DNA of 64,000 bases, from contig JAKUCV010002532.1 in NCBI GenBank assembly GCA_028386065.3, positions 4,063 to 68,062 of the forward strand, given 5' to 3'. The notes beneath the pieces are model-generated. The model had not been told where the DNA came from. It worked only from the letters and a program-made list of their open reading frames with translations, and searched no databases. A program made the translations under genes and the position numbers. The first letter of the stretch is position 1; every line of letters starts with the position of its first letter. The stretch comes from Turnera subulata. Lineage: Eukaryota > Streptophyta > Magnoliopsida > Malpighiales > Passifloraceae. Positions 50,460-62,586 of the stretch are shown here, one piece after another.

Positions 50460-52942
50460 TAACAACATTGTAACTTTCGTCCTAGTGTCAAATTCGAAGA
50501 TGATGCCATGTAAATATTAGGGTTTTCGGGTTTTTTTGCGTTGTAAATGTTATTTATCTTGATATGCCATGTAACTCACTTAAAACGACGTCGTTTTGCT
50601 ACAGTAACACGCGCAAATACCCGGGCAGCCTCCACGTCAGCAGGTGCCTGACCAGGGGTATACGTTTGGCCTGCCCATGCAATCTCGGAGTATATACTTG
50701 GCCAAAAAAAATGTCGGGGTACCAAATTAGCCAAACCTACCCGGGCAGCCTCCACGTCAGCAGGTGCCTGACCAGGGGTATACGTTTGGCCTGCCCATGC
50801 AATCTCGGAGTATATACTTGGCCAAAAAAAATGTCGGGGTACCAAATTAGCCAAACCATTAAACACGGAGGCCCAAAAAACCCAAAAACCCTAAATATTA
50901 TGAAAGTGTAAAAGCGCCAAGGTGGATAAGTCTTTCAAGAGAATTTTTTTTTTATTCTGTTGCCTATGAGTTATGGACAACTGAATTGCACTGTTGAACA
51001 TATTAATGAAGAAAGATCCCCCGAAAAAAGTGGAAAAATATTTTCATACAATAGTTCACCACTTGGTGTAGATGTCATGTTAAAAAGAAATAGTAGCCTA
51101 GTGGTTGTCAAGAATCATATGTGGGATTTAGCAACCGGCTAACGACATTATAAAACTGGCAAAGGTGGTTGTCGAAATCAGCGTAACTAAACAAGCTTTA
51201 CCAAAACTTTGGCTCCAATTTCATTTAACCATTAAATTCCATTTGAGATTTTGTTAATTCAACCAAATTTTTCTCTTTCTACAGTAAGGTTGAAGCCTTT
51301 GAGTTTGGAAAAATTATAAGATGGAACAGGTCTTCTAGCTAGCCCATTCCGTGGGAAACGATAACAAAAGTATCATTAGGCAAATTGTAGGCATCCTCCA
51401 TCCCTCTCCCGAGTGTGACTGTATTTACTCCTGATGCAAGAAAATGACAACAAGAGTGTGAAGAGGAGGAGGTGAAGCGTGATCCCCGCCATTGTATCTA
51501 TTCATTGAATACAAACATGAGCATTTAAGAATAAAAAAGAAAACGTTGGATTAGTTCAAAGTGGTAATCGACTTGGTTTTGTTTGAGTATTCGAGAATTC
51601 TTGTATCCATAAAAATTCGGTACGAAAACTCACCTAGCCAATTGAGTAAATTGGATTGGATCTAGATTAATCTGACGAAGCTCTCATAGGCAAACAAAAA
51701 AAAATGAATACACATAGAAACAAAAATAAAGGCAATAAAAGCAGGACTGATATACGAGTTAATTAAAAGTTGGATCATCATCAACAACAACCAGGGTTCT
51801 ACGTTGCAGTTTAATAGACAGGGGGTAGGTGTGTGCAACCAGTGGCTAGCAATAGAGCAGTCATGTGGTGCCTTTTGCACCGTGGAATGACGCCAACAGA
51901 AATGCAGGATAACTGAAATATTTATTGCAGGCCAGTGCATGCTTCTGGAAAGAATGAAAAAAAGCTAGGTAAGCCATCCTCAATGAAAAGACAATCCTTT
52001 AATTTTTTTCAACATTGAAAAGAGTATTCCTAATTACTTTAAGTGCTAACTAACCACTAATAATAATAGTGTGAAAATACCATGGCCCAACGATAAAATT
52101 TAATGCTCAATCATTCTCTAATTAAGTTTCAATCTTTGCCTGCCGCATTAAAATATTCTCCTATTAGATCCTGAAATCTTTTTCCACTAGTTCAACTGTT
52201 CAAGTATATCTTTCTATTAATATTATCAATAAATTATTCCTAGTTTGATTCCGACCTTCATAAAACCAGATTGTTTAAGCGAATCTTCATAAAATAAGAA
52301 GAGAATAAAATGCTTACTCTCAAGAATTGGATTCTTTTCCCTAAAACATAAAAAGTTCCGCATTGTTAAGAAACAAAAAAAAAACAGATTCTTATAAAAA
52401 AAAAAAGAAACAAAAAAAATAATTATTCATCAAAATAAAAAATAACTCGTATCACATATTATTAAGTCAGAATCATGGGACAACGAGTCTCATGGCTTTT
52501 ACTTAGGTGTGCTCAATGTGAATTGCTAACATTCCTAAGGTTGGGAAGAAAGTAAAAAAAGAAAGAAAAAAGGTTACTAATTGTTTGCAATTGCAGACTG
52601 CAGCTTGTACAATTTCGTGTCAACAGGTACAACTTTACTAACGTCGTTTATTTTAAAAGATTTAAACTCACTATTGGTCTAGTCCCTCCTTTCTCTACCA
52701 TCTATTATCTATATATATATAATTGTGCTTACAAGCGAGCATATATCATAAAATATAGTTTGTGTTTTGGGGATGACAAATCCTTCATCCTAGAACACTC
52801 TGTTTGTGTGTTCATTCAAAGAAATAAAAAAAAAAGAGAAGAAAAAACAAAGAGAGAAATCCATCTTTCTTAGAAGTGGAGTAACTAGTGAGTGCCTATA
52901 CCAATCTGCCTTTTCTTGTTGGCACAAGAACATCACAAAACC
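50460..52942. other. Intergenic region between RAD51D and the P450 cluster
   Basis: It contains a perfect palindrome (AAAACGACGTCGTTTT, 50582-50597), an exact 120-bp tandem duplication (50618-50857), AT-rich sequence, and finally the P450 copy 1 promoter and leader. No supported gene is present; the open frame across the duplication is a product of the 120-bp (40-codon) period. Confidence 0.55.
50618..50857. repeat. Exact 120-bp tandem duplication
   Basis: Two head-to-tail copies, 50618-50737 and 50738-50857, with no difference found on reading base by base. The unit is locally GC-rich compared with its surroundings (begins TACCCGGGCAGCCTCC, ends GCCAAACC). Complete identity implies either a very recent duplication or an assembly duplication. 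Confidence 0.93.
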
Positions 52943-55115
52943 ATGATATTCGAGCTCTTATCGGTGATCTCTGCTTTCCTCTTTTACATAATCCATAGGT
53001 TTTCCTTTGTTACCTTTGTTGAAGGAGGTCCGGGTTAACCGAACGGTTAATATCCGGTGGAGGTGGAAGAACCGGGGGATTAGGTGGCAAGGAAGATATC
53101 GTACATGTGGGCAATGCCGGGGCAAAAAATGGATTCCGATCCGAGGCAGGGGACGCACCAGTAAAGGAGGGGTCTTTATCGATTTCTCGAGCAGAAAACC
53201 CAGGAGCTCGCATTCGCCTGCCGTATGCGTTCCCTGGCAGTAGAGCGCCTCACCTACAACTCCACCTTGGCCTTCTCTCCCTACGGACCTTACTGGAGGT
53301 TCATGAAGAAGCTGAGCACATCGGAGCTGCTGGGTACCCGGATGCTCAACCAGTTCCTCCCCATAAGAACCCAAGAGCTCCGCCAGCTCCTTCTGGTTCT
53401 TCATCGAACCCGAAAACCCATCAGCGTAACGCAGGAGCTGCTCAAGATGACCAACAACGTTATCTCCCAGATGATGCTGGGGATCAGGCCCTCGCAGAGC
53501 GACGGCCAGGCCGAGGTTGCAAGAACCGTGGTCCGCGAGGTGACGAAGATATTCGGGCAGTTTAATGTGTCGGATTTCATATGGGGGTGCAAGAACTTGG
53601 ACCTGCAGGGGTTTGGTAAGAGAATCGAGAACATACATGAAATGTATGATGGGTTGCTTGAGACCATCATCAGTCAACGCCAAGAAGAGAGGCACAAGAT
53701 CAAGGACACCAGTAGTAGTAGTGGAGCTGGGACGACGAAGTATGAGGCTAAAGATTTTCTGGATTTGATATTTGATGTCATGGAGGATGATACAGCGGAG
53801 GTAAAATTAACCAGAGATGATGCTAAAGGGATGGTTATGGTAAGTACACCTTTTTTACTCACCTTTTTTTTTTCTTTTTTTTGCTTTTCGTAGTTTTTTT
53901 TTTTCATATACCTGGGCTAGTTGATTGAAGTCCATCAAATTAAATTACCCTGGTTACTACTCTTTTTGGCCTATATCATTTAAAATTGGAGTGGTGTGTC
54001 CCCTACTAATGTGAAAGAGACAAGTTTATTTGTTGCACTCTCTTTTTTCTTTGTTTTTTTTTTGTTTCTTGTGGAAACTTGATGCAAAAGCCTTTAACCT
54101 TCCAGATTAAAAAACCCACCGAGTCCGCAAGAAACAAAGTAGACGTGTAAAAATGAAGCTCATATGTTTTAATAGCAAACAATTTTGGCTCGGGTGTGAG
54201 CTATTATTTGAGCAATTTTTTTTTCTCTGAAAAAATTGGAAAAACCGAACTGTAAGTGTTTTACTATGATAAATGTTTTACTATATTGTATTGATGTGGT
54301 TGTGACCCTTCACTGCTTTTAGAGTAACACTCGAACACTGGTAAAAAAAATTAAAAAAAGACTCAAACTTTGATTGTTTCACGTCGTTTAACAACTTAGA
54401 TCATCGCTACACAATTCGTGAAATGGGTCTAAATCACTCAATTAGCCTTATTGATCCAATGCAGGATTTCTTCACAGCGGGCACTGACACGACTGCCATT
54501 ACTGTCGAATGGGCACTTGTTGAGCTCATCAACCGTCCAAAGATCCTAGAGAAGGCACGAGAGGAAATAAAGCAAGTTATAGGAGAAGACAGGGTTGTCC
54601 AAGAATCCGATGGTCCAAATCTTCCCTACATTCAGGCCATAATAAAAGAGACTTTCAGGTTCCACCCACCAGTTCCAACGGTTGCAAGAAAAACCACCCA
54701 AGAAACCAAGATTGCTGACTACACATTGCCTCCAAACACATTATTATTTATCAACGCCTGGACCATTGGGAGGGATCCAAAGTATTGGGAAAACCCTCTA
54801 GAATTCCAACCCGAGAGGTTCTTAGATGGGTTGGCAAGCTCCATGGACGTTAAAGGCCAACATTTCCAGTTGTTACCTTTTGGCACAGGGAGGAGGATTT
54901 GCCCTGGTATTCCTTTGGCCATGCAATTGGTGCCCACCACATTGGCTGCTTTGATTCAATGCTTTGATTTTAGGGTGGTAGACGCAAATGGGAAGGAAAT
55001 TAATGGTGATCATGCACTAGACTTGACTGAGCTCCCTGGCTTGACAGCGCCAAGGGCTCAGGAACTTGTGTGCATTCCTGTGGAACGAGTGCCCATAAAC
55101 GTTCTTCATCCATAA
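52943..55115 (+). CDS. CYP93-like cytochrome P450, copy 1, interrupted by a base-complemented patch
   Basis: Exons 52943-53839 and 54465-55115 with a phase-0 intron, the same structure as copies 2 and 3; 515 residues if the frame is intact. It begins [19 protein letters not shown] (membrane anchor). From 53000 to about 53191 the given sequence leaves the P450 frame (stop at 53036-53038) and rejoins it at [20 protein letters not shown]. Complementing those bases in place restores the missing 64 codons exactly. Downstream is normal: GTDTT I-helix, ETFR (residues 361-364), FQPERF, and the heme loop [12 protein letters not shown] with Cys445. The CYP93 family acts at the ER on flavonoid/isoflavonoid-like substrates with NADPH-P450 reductase; the substrate here is unknown. 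As printed, the gene is broken; as biology, it is probably intact. Confidence 0.85.
53000..53191. other. In-place complemented (not reversed) segment inside P450 copy 1
   Basis: Neither strand of this 192-bp patch encodes P450. Swapping A with T and G with C while keeping the order gives a stop-free reading in the frame of the flanking exon: [17 protein letters not shown], then [22 protein letters not shown] and ISSPEIAKEL. These are the proline hinge and following conserved blocks, aligned without gaps to copies 2 and 3. The left edge is 53000 within a few bases. The right edge is between 53191 and 53194: extending three bases would turn a Gln codon into Val, and both fit. Reverse complement, the product of a real inversion, does not fit. 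Confidence 0.93.
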
Positions 55116-56581
55116 TGTGTGAGGCTGAGGCAGCCTCTTCTTTTCATTTGTAGTTAATGGATAAGAAATGAGCCAATTCTTGGCTAAATTAGTATGGAGT
55201 TTAATTCTGATGTATTTATTATGTTTTGCTTTGATGTGCTCGGTTAGTTTATTGTATGCGTTCCCATTTTTTTCAGATAAAAAAGCAAAAGCTTTGGTTT
55301 TATGTTGCAAAACCAAAAAAAAAATGAGAATGAAGAAGGAAGAAAGAGGAGGTAACATCAGCACCAACATAATCATTTCTCTACTTGAATTATAGACACA
55401 TCAAAATCAAATTACGTTGCAGAATTCTATTACCACCCAAAGTCTTATTCAAGTTCCATCAAATTCAAAAAGAAAACGGATTCCAATGACCCATGAGTTG
55501 TATATATCCGTGTCCACACAAACATACAAAGTTGACCCATTTTCATTCGCCATCCGAAATTTAGCCGGACTAATTTGGATCCGTCGGAGTCGCGTAGTGA
55601 GTTGGTCTCTAATGACGATCTTTTGCATGCAAGAGGATTCAAATCCGAGAACTCACTTGAGCGGATCAAATCAATCCAGATTAATTTATCTATAGTAACT
55701 CTTATCCACGATTTGATTGCCTCTAAATTTCCAGTGACATTTTAGACAATGTATGGAAAACAACTTTCTTCCATTTACATGGTTGCTCCTATCCTATGTA
55801 TAGAAAGATAAAATCGGAAAGCCCATACCAATCAACCTCATAACCATTGAAGATTCCAAGATAAGCCTATCTCTAACCAGCCAAATGGACCGCAAAGTTA
55901 AAGACACAAATAATCATTAAGCAGGACTTTCTAGAAACGTAGTACTTGGTGGCAGCGGCCATTAATTCAAGGAACATCGACCCATACCATATAGTTGAGT
56001 GACACTCCACTTGATAACGACGGCCATTACTTGGACCAGTATAAGGAACATTTGTAGGGTATAAACTATAAGAAGGTTCGTTGTTAGCGGGGTGAAGTGC
56101 AGGCCTGGCTAGAGATTGTAGTGGGCTTTTCTTTGGGCCGTGTTCCTACCATGAAATGCCAAGCAGGCCCAAAACAGCGCTGGGCTGGTTCTTGGAATGA
56201 GTTGAAAAGCTTGGGTTGGGTGTACAAGGAAGTGATACTGTCATTATTCGTTTCCCTTGGGTGGCCCACGACCATTTCTCTACATTAATTAAATCCTAAA
56301 CTTTGTTCGAAATTTCAAGATAATTGACCCAAAAAAAAAAAATGAAAGTTTGAAACATCACTGTCTGTCACTAAGGCAAGGTTTTTTTTCTTAAATCTGG
56401 TCAAATGGTCAGATTAAACTTATAAAAATACATGTAAATGTCTAAATACTTCGCTACCAACCGTGGAACATAAGCGTTGACTAAAACAATTCGTTTATAG
56501 TTACTAGCTGGCCAGAAACTACTGAATATATGAGAGCTAGTAACTAGTATCGTCATACCCAATCTAGAAACTCACAAAAAG
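55116..56581. other. Spacer between P450 copies 1 and 2
   Basis: About 1.5 kb with no gene. A box-B-like GATTCAAATCCGAGAACTC near 55635-55655 hints at an old tRNA-derived repeat. The last few hundred bases are presumably the copy 2 promoter. Confidence 0.45.
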
Positions 56582-58212
56582 ATGATCCTTGAGCTCATAG
56601 CATTGATCATTGCTCTCCTCTCTTTTATTATCACCCTCTTCCAAATAAGAAAACGACGTCGCCGGCTTCCTCCAGGCCCTATTGGGTTGCCAATAGTGGG
56701 TCACATCCACCTCCTTCAACCTTTACTTCACCGTTCTTTTCAAGACTTCACATCCCGCTATGGCCCTTTAGTGTACCTCCGCCTTGGCTCCGTCCCTTGC
56801 CTGGTGGTTTCCTCCCCGGAACTCGTCAAAGAACTCCTGAGAACCCAGGAGACCAATTTCTCTTCTCGAATGGCAACTTCAGCCGTTGAGCTCATCACCA
56901 AGAACCTCACCTCATCCTTTGCTCCCTACGGACCTTACTATAAATTCATGAGAAGACTCGCCACTACTCAGCTACTAGGAAGCCGAGTCCTCGACCAGCT
57001 TCTTCCGATTAGAAGAGCCGAGTTGCGTGATCTTCTCCTGCTTCTGCACCACAGCTCTCAAGTTGGGGAGCCTGTAAATGTCACTCAGGGTTTGCATAAG
57101 ATGACAAACAACATATTGTCTCAAATGGTTATGGGGATAAAGTCTTCGGGGACTGATCGCCAGGCGGAGTTCATCAGAAGTGTGGTCCGCGAACTGGAGA
57201 AGATCTTTGGGGAGTTTAATGTTTCGGATTTCATTTGGTTCCTTAAGAGCTGGGATTTGCAGGGTATTGGGAAGAGGAGCCGGAAGGTGGCGGATAAAGC
57301 TTCCAAGTTTATGGAACCGATCATCACAGAGCGCCAACAGTTGAGGCAGAAGATCAAGGGAAGTGGAGACCACTATGAGTCCAAAGATTTCTTGGATTTG
57401 TTGTTGGATGTTATGGGGGACGACACAGCGGAGATCAAAATAAATAAAGATCATGTTACACAAATGGCTTTTGTAAGTCAATATTGCTTTTCTCCAAACT
57501 AGTTAATTAGCTTAAGAAAGACTAATTATAGATGCAGGAACTTAATTTTTATCTATTGCAGGATTTCTTCATAGCCGGGACCGATACTACTGCCATTTCA
57601 GTGGAATGGGTACTTGTTGAACTCATCAACCATCCAAGAATTCTGAAGAAGGCACAGGAAGAAATAAAGAAAGTGGTAGGAGAAGGAAGACTTGTTCAGG
57701 AATCGGACGTCCCAAATCTTCCATACATGCAGGCCATCCTAAAAGAAGCTCTTCGCCTGCACCCGGCTGTCTCAACAGTTGCAAGAAAATCAGAGAAAGA
57801 GTTCAAGATTGGTGGCTACACATTGCCTGCAGATACACTACTAATAGTGAACTCTTGGGCCATTGCAAGGGATCCTAAGTACTGGGAAAATCCTTTGGAG
57901 TTCCAGCCCGAAAGGTTCTTGGAGGGAGAAGGAAAGTTTCTGGACGTGAGAGGCCAATTTTTTGAGTTGTTACCCTTTGGCACAGGTAGGAGGATTTGCC
58001 CTGGAATTCCTTTGGCCATGCAAGTGGTGCCAGCTACCGTGGCTGCTCTGATTCAGTGCTTTGATTGGAAGGTGATAGGCCCAAATGGGAAGGAAATTGG
58101 TGGAGAAAATGTTCTGGATTTGACTGAGCTCCCTGGCTTGACAGCACCTAGAGCACAGGAGCTTGTGTGCATCCCTGTGGCTCGAACGCCCATTAGTATT
58201 ATTGGACTGTAA
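56582..58212 (+). CDS. CYP93-like cytochrome P450, copy 2
   Basis: Two exons (56582-57472, 57562-58212) split by a short 89-bp phase-0 intron; 513 residues. An N-terminal membrane anchor ([20 protein letters not shown]) and basic stop-transfer (RKRRRR) precede the proline hinge [13 protein letters not shown]. The oxygen-activation motif AGTDTT is intact in the I-helix at about residues 302-307. The K-helix ExxR is EALR, the PERF motif is FQPERF, and the heme loop is [11 protein letters not shown] with Cys443. It belongs to the CYP71 clan and is closest by sequence habit to CYP93 (flavone synthase II / dihydroxypterocarpan hydroxylase-like); the subfamily cannot be fixed by eye. It lies 1.5 kb behind copy 1 in the same orientation, an evident tandem duplicate. 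It is the most canonical, complete member of the cluster. Confidence 0.93.
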
Positions 58213-59423
58213 TTATGACATTTGCTTTTTGAACGGATGGTAATTATGGCATGACTAGAAGTTGGATCCTTTTCATTGTACAATAAACAGTACAAAAACG
58301 GAGTATCTGTATGATTTGTTCAAGTGATTTCGTGCTTCTTTTGTCCCAATAATGTCTAAAAAAAGGAAGAGGAAGAAATTTACAAAATTAATATTAGTTT
58401 TCAAAGAAGCAGCTCATTTCTGAACAAAATTAATTAATATAAAGTGGAGAGAGAAAAATGTTATCATGAATAAGTTGTAAGTGGTGTTCAGATTAAAGGT
58501 TATGAGTTTGACTCACATTACTGAATATCTATATTTATAAAATAAATAAATATAAGAATAATATTATTATTTATTGCACTATCTTAAGTAAGATTTTCAA
58601 TTCCCACCATCTCTTTTTATTGACTTTGAAGGACTTCCAAGTCGCACTTGCTTTCTTTTATTTTTCTCTCTTCCCCTATTTCTTCTACTCTCAAGTCTCC
58701 ATTCACTAACAAAATAAAAGGGAGATAAAAACAAATATTCAAAGAGACAAGGGTAGTTAGTATACATCAGTTTCAAACTTTGAACACGTAAAAACCTAAA
58801 TAATATTTGTCTCCTAATCACTTTAACGTGAAAAGAAATAATAACAATATCTTATTTTCGATTCCACTTAATCTCTCAGCTCTACACTTTTATTTTTCCC
58901 CTTCGATCCTTCCTCGATTGACAAGTATGAGTTGCGTAATTGTGTTATGCTTTTAGCATCAAAAAAAAAAATTGTGTTTTGCTTTCAAGTCATTTTCAGC
59001 TATTCAAATGGTTGGACCATTAATATTCAACAGACCTGAGTTGGTGGTCAAATTTGGGTACGCAGTTGCAGATTATATATATTCAACAGACTTCAGCAAC
59101 GACAAGGAGTGTAGATAATAATAATATGAAATCCTGCGTTCCTTAAATACCATTTCAAACCTGGACTCCAGCAAACCCAACTAACCCCGACCCCGATTAA
59201 CACTTTCTTTATGAACTAGTTGGTTGAACCGGGGTTTAACCACAAACCCGGTGGCTTGACCGAGTTGATGTCCGGTCCACGTTTAACAATCTTGCCTTCA
59301 TCTTCAAACCAAGTTCAGTTCCAAAACGGATAAATTCATCAACAGCTCATGAGTAACAAAAGGGACTATAGCAGCTCCTCATCGTCCAAGTTTCTGTGCT
59401 AATAATTTAGAAAATCAAAGAAG
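58213..59423. other. Spacer between P450 copies 2 and 3
   Basis: About 1.2 kb of AT-rich DNA with no gene. The copy 2 3' flank occupies the start, and the copy 3 promoter and leader the end. Confidence 0.5.
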
Positions 59424-61668
59424 ATGATACTTGAGCTCTTATCATTATTTGCCGCTTTTCTCTTTATCCTCATCAGAATCAAACAACGTCGCAAACTTCC
59501 TCCAGGTCCCATTGGCCTCCCAATCGTGGGTCACCTCCACCTCATAGGACCCATAATCCACCGTTCCTTCCAAAAATTCACCTCCCGCCACGGTCCCTTA
59601 GTCTACCTCCGGCTTGGTTCTGTTCCATGCGTGGTTGTTTCCTCCCCAGAACTGGCCAAACAAGTCTACAAAACCCAGGAGATAAACTTCGCCTCTCGCT
59701 TCCGTACTATAGCCGTTGACCGCACCACCTACGACGCCACCATAGCCTTTGCCCCCTACGAATCACCATACTGGGGATTCATGAAGAAGCTGACCACCCA
59801 GGAGCTCTTAGGGACCCGAATGCTCGACCATTTCCATCCCATCAGGACCCGAGAGCTCCACGAGTTCCTTACAGTTTTGTTTCAGAATTCTACACTCGGT
59901 GGACGTGTGAACATGGCAGAGGAGTTGGTGAAGATGACTTTCAACAACATTACTCAGATGATGATCGGGATTAGGGCATCGGAGCAAGATGGGAGAGCCG
60001 AGGTTGCCAAATCGGTTGTCCGGGACCTGACAAAGATCTATGGAGACTTTAATATGTCGGATTTTATATGGTTGTTCAAGAACTTTGATCTGCAAGGGTT
60101 TGGGAAGAGATTCGAGCAGATATTGCAGAAGGGTGATAGTTTGCTGGAACCAATCATCACAGAGCACCAAGAGGAGAGACAAAAGATTAAGAGTAGTGGA
60201 GAGAAGTACGAGGCAAGGAATTTCCTGGATTTAATGTTTGATTGTATGGAGGATGAGACATCGGAGATTAAAGTTACTAGAGATCATATCAAAGGCTTGG
60301 TTATGGTAAGTAGTAATTAATTAACACACATCTGCATAATAGCTTTTGATTACCTTTTCTTTATGTGCTGTGAGGAAGTTACAAAACATTTTTGAGGTGG
60401 CCAAAAATAAATAATATAACCTAGTAATTAGTTAAAAATAAATTAAACTTGGTGTGGTTGGAATTGTGATTTATAAGTATAATTTAGTAATATAACTCGA
60501 GTATTTTTAATAATTGGGTTGGAATACTACTGTGACAGAAGGAGGAGTGTTGAATTAATGTGAAACTATATATAAAACACAAATATCATTTGTTATATAT
60601 GAACTATACCTGATGTCACTCACCCACCCCATGATTAAGACTCTGCAAAATAAAATAATAACAGTAAAATCAACAACAAATTAGCATTAGACATCATACT
60701 GATCTAGACGTTATTGTTTCAGTTTAATTGGTTGTTGCGGCACTTGCTTCTCTGTCCAATTAAACAACTAGTTCTTGACGTAGGATTGATCAAAATTCCC
60801 CAGTCTGGACGGCAAATAATTAGTTAAATAAGTCAATTGCTATCAAAAAGAGTTGACAAAAGGTCAAGTATTTTGGAGTTTTTTCTTTCTCCTGAAAAGA
60901 AATTTTAAGAATCATTGATTCTAATGTGAAATAAAGTCTTTACTTTTTCACATCTTATAATATACCAATCAAAAAGAATCTACGAGATTTATGTACTTTT
61001 TCAATTTTGATGATCTATTGCAGGAAATCTTCCTAGAGGCAACAGAAACTTCTTCCATTGCAGTGGAATGGGCACTAGCCGAACTCATCAACAATCCAAA
61101 AGCTCTAGAGAAGGCACAAGAGGAAATAAAGAGAGTGGTAGGAGACAACAGGGTTGTTAAAGAATCAGACATTCTAAATCTTCCTTACATCCAGGCTATC
61201 ATAAAAGAAACTCTTCGATTGCACCCACCTGTCCCATTGGTTGGAAGACAGGCAAAACAAGAATGCAAGGTTAACGGCTATACAATACCTGCAAGAACAC
61301 TGCTATTTGTTAATGCTTGGGCCATGGGAAGAGATCCAAAGTATTGGGCAAATGCTTCAGAGTTTCAGCCCGAGAGATTCATAAGTGGGGAAGTGAACCA
61401 CATAGACGTTAGAGGCCAACATTTTGAGTTGTTACCCTTTGGCACTGGAAGGAGGATTTGCCCTGGAATTTCTCTGGCCTTGCAATTGGTGACAACTACA
61501 TTGGCTGCCCTGCTTCAGTGCTTTGAACTGAAGCCTGTGGATCATAATGGAAAAGAAATTATTGGAAAACTAGACATGGCCGAGCTCCCTGGGTCATCAG
61601 CCCCAAAAGCCCAAGAGCTTTTGTGCATTCCTGTGGCTAGGGTGCCCATTGATATTCTTGGTCCATAA
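59424..61668 (+). CDS. CYP93-like cytochrome P450, copy 3, with altered I-helix motif
   Basis: Exons 59424-60305 and 61024-61668 with a 718-bp phase-0 intron; 508 residues. The anchor MILELLSLFAAFLFILIRIK, hinge [17 protein letters not shown]-helix ETLR, FQPERF and heme loop [11 protein letters not shown] (Cys440) are normal. The oxygen-activation motif is not: where relatives have TAGTDTTA, this copy has LEATETSS (residues about 298-305). Ala and Gly are replaced by Glu and Ala, while the acid/Thr pair is kept as Glu-Thr. The Gly normally widens the I-helix groove for dioxygen, so activity may be changed. The rest of the frame is uninterrupted, so the gene appears to be under constraint or only recently altered. 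A duplicate of its last exon end and 3' flank lies about 1 kb downstream. Confidence 0.9.
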
Positions 61669-62035
61669 TATATGGATTACCTCTTTCTTTAATCTTCTAG
61701 CCCACTTTATCATTTTCTATAATGTCTGGATCTTGGATGTAACCTTAGTTTTTATATGTGATGAAGCACAAACAGCGTCCTTTCCCCAAAGCTTCAAATA
61801 AATAGAATAGAAAGAATCTTTTCCATCAATGCTTTGCTCTCTTTTTTTTTGTATCGTAAAATAGAGAGATGATTAAATCTCCTTTGATTTTTCACTTAAA
61901 GAAGAAAGTGTTGGGCGAAAGAAAATAATAAACATCATTGTCTTTAATAAAAATCTTCCTTACTTACATTATACAATTGGGCAGACGAGAAAGACATACT
62001 CATGTGTTGTGTTGCGCCGCCCAATCCACTATCAC
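61669..62035. other. 3' flank of P450 copy 3
   Basis: This stretch is the 3' untranslated and flanking sequence of copy 3. It is repeated in diverged form at 62717-63060, which shows that it was part of a segmental duplication. Confidence 0.6.
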
Positions 62036-62426
62036 TACAACATACCTGCAAACTCTTTACTGTTTGTAAACATGTGGTCTATTTTGAGGGATCCCAAGTA
62101 CTGGGAAAACCCTCTAGAGTTTCAGCCCGAAAGATTCTTACCTTGCAACCAAGAAAGCAAAACTGGTAGCTCTCTGGACATTAATTAAAGGCCAGCATTT
62201 TGAGCTGTTGCCTTTTGGAACTGGAAGGAGGAGCTGCCCTGGTATTTCTTTAGCGATGCAACAAGTTCCCATTACAGTGGCTGCTATGATTCAGTGCTTT
62301 GATTGGAAGATTCCTGGTGATAATGCATTGGACATGACTGAGGGCCCTGGATTGTCATCTCCTAGGGCTCATGATCTTGTATGCGTTCCTGTGGCCATGG
62401 AAAGCATGCGTAATGTTCTTGGTTAA
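62036..62426 (+). pseudogene. Truncated P450 pseudogene (C-terminal part of exon 2)
   Basis: Homology to the cluster begins abruptly at YNIPANSLLFVNMWSILRDP, corresponding to the middle of exon 2, and ends at a stop at 62424-62426. Exon 1 and the I- and K-helix region are absent. An in-frame TAA (62186-62188) after SSLDIN, with a frame shift at that point, separates the PERF part from the heme part ([20 protein letters not shown], which keeps the heme cysteine). The remaining coding similarity is good, so the decay is moderate. It cannot make a functional P450. Confidence 0.88.
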
Positions 62427-62586
62427 TATCGTTTTACTTTGCATGCACTTGAGGTGTCCTTTGTTTAAAATTTCACACAAGACCCACGTCCCTCCCAGAG
62501 TAAAATGAGTGGTGAATTGTTTTTTTTTTTGAGTTACTTCCATTGTGTTTTCTAATGGCGGGTTCTTTGGAAGCCGTTAGTGTTTT

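Noticed and set aside
50564..50911. 115-codon open frame over the 120-bp duplication
   Set aside because: The repeated peptide reflects the 40-codon period of the DNA duplication; there is no homologue or gene structure.
53000..53191. A small inversion within P450 copy 1
   Set aside because: The reverse complement was read in all frames and gives proline- and serine-rich sequence with no P450 motif; only the unreversed complement restores the protein.
52958..53695. Long reverse-strand open frame (245 codons) over P450 copy 1
   Set aside because: It is the shadow of the P450 coding strand; it has no recognisable domain and starts inside the complemented patch.
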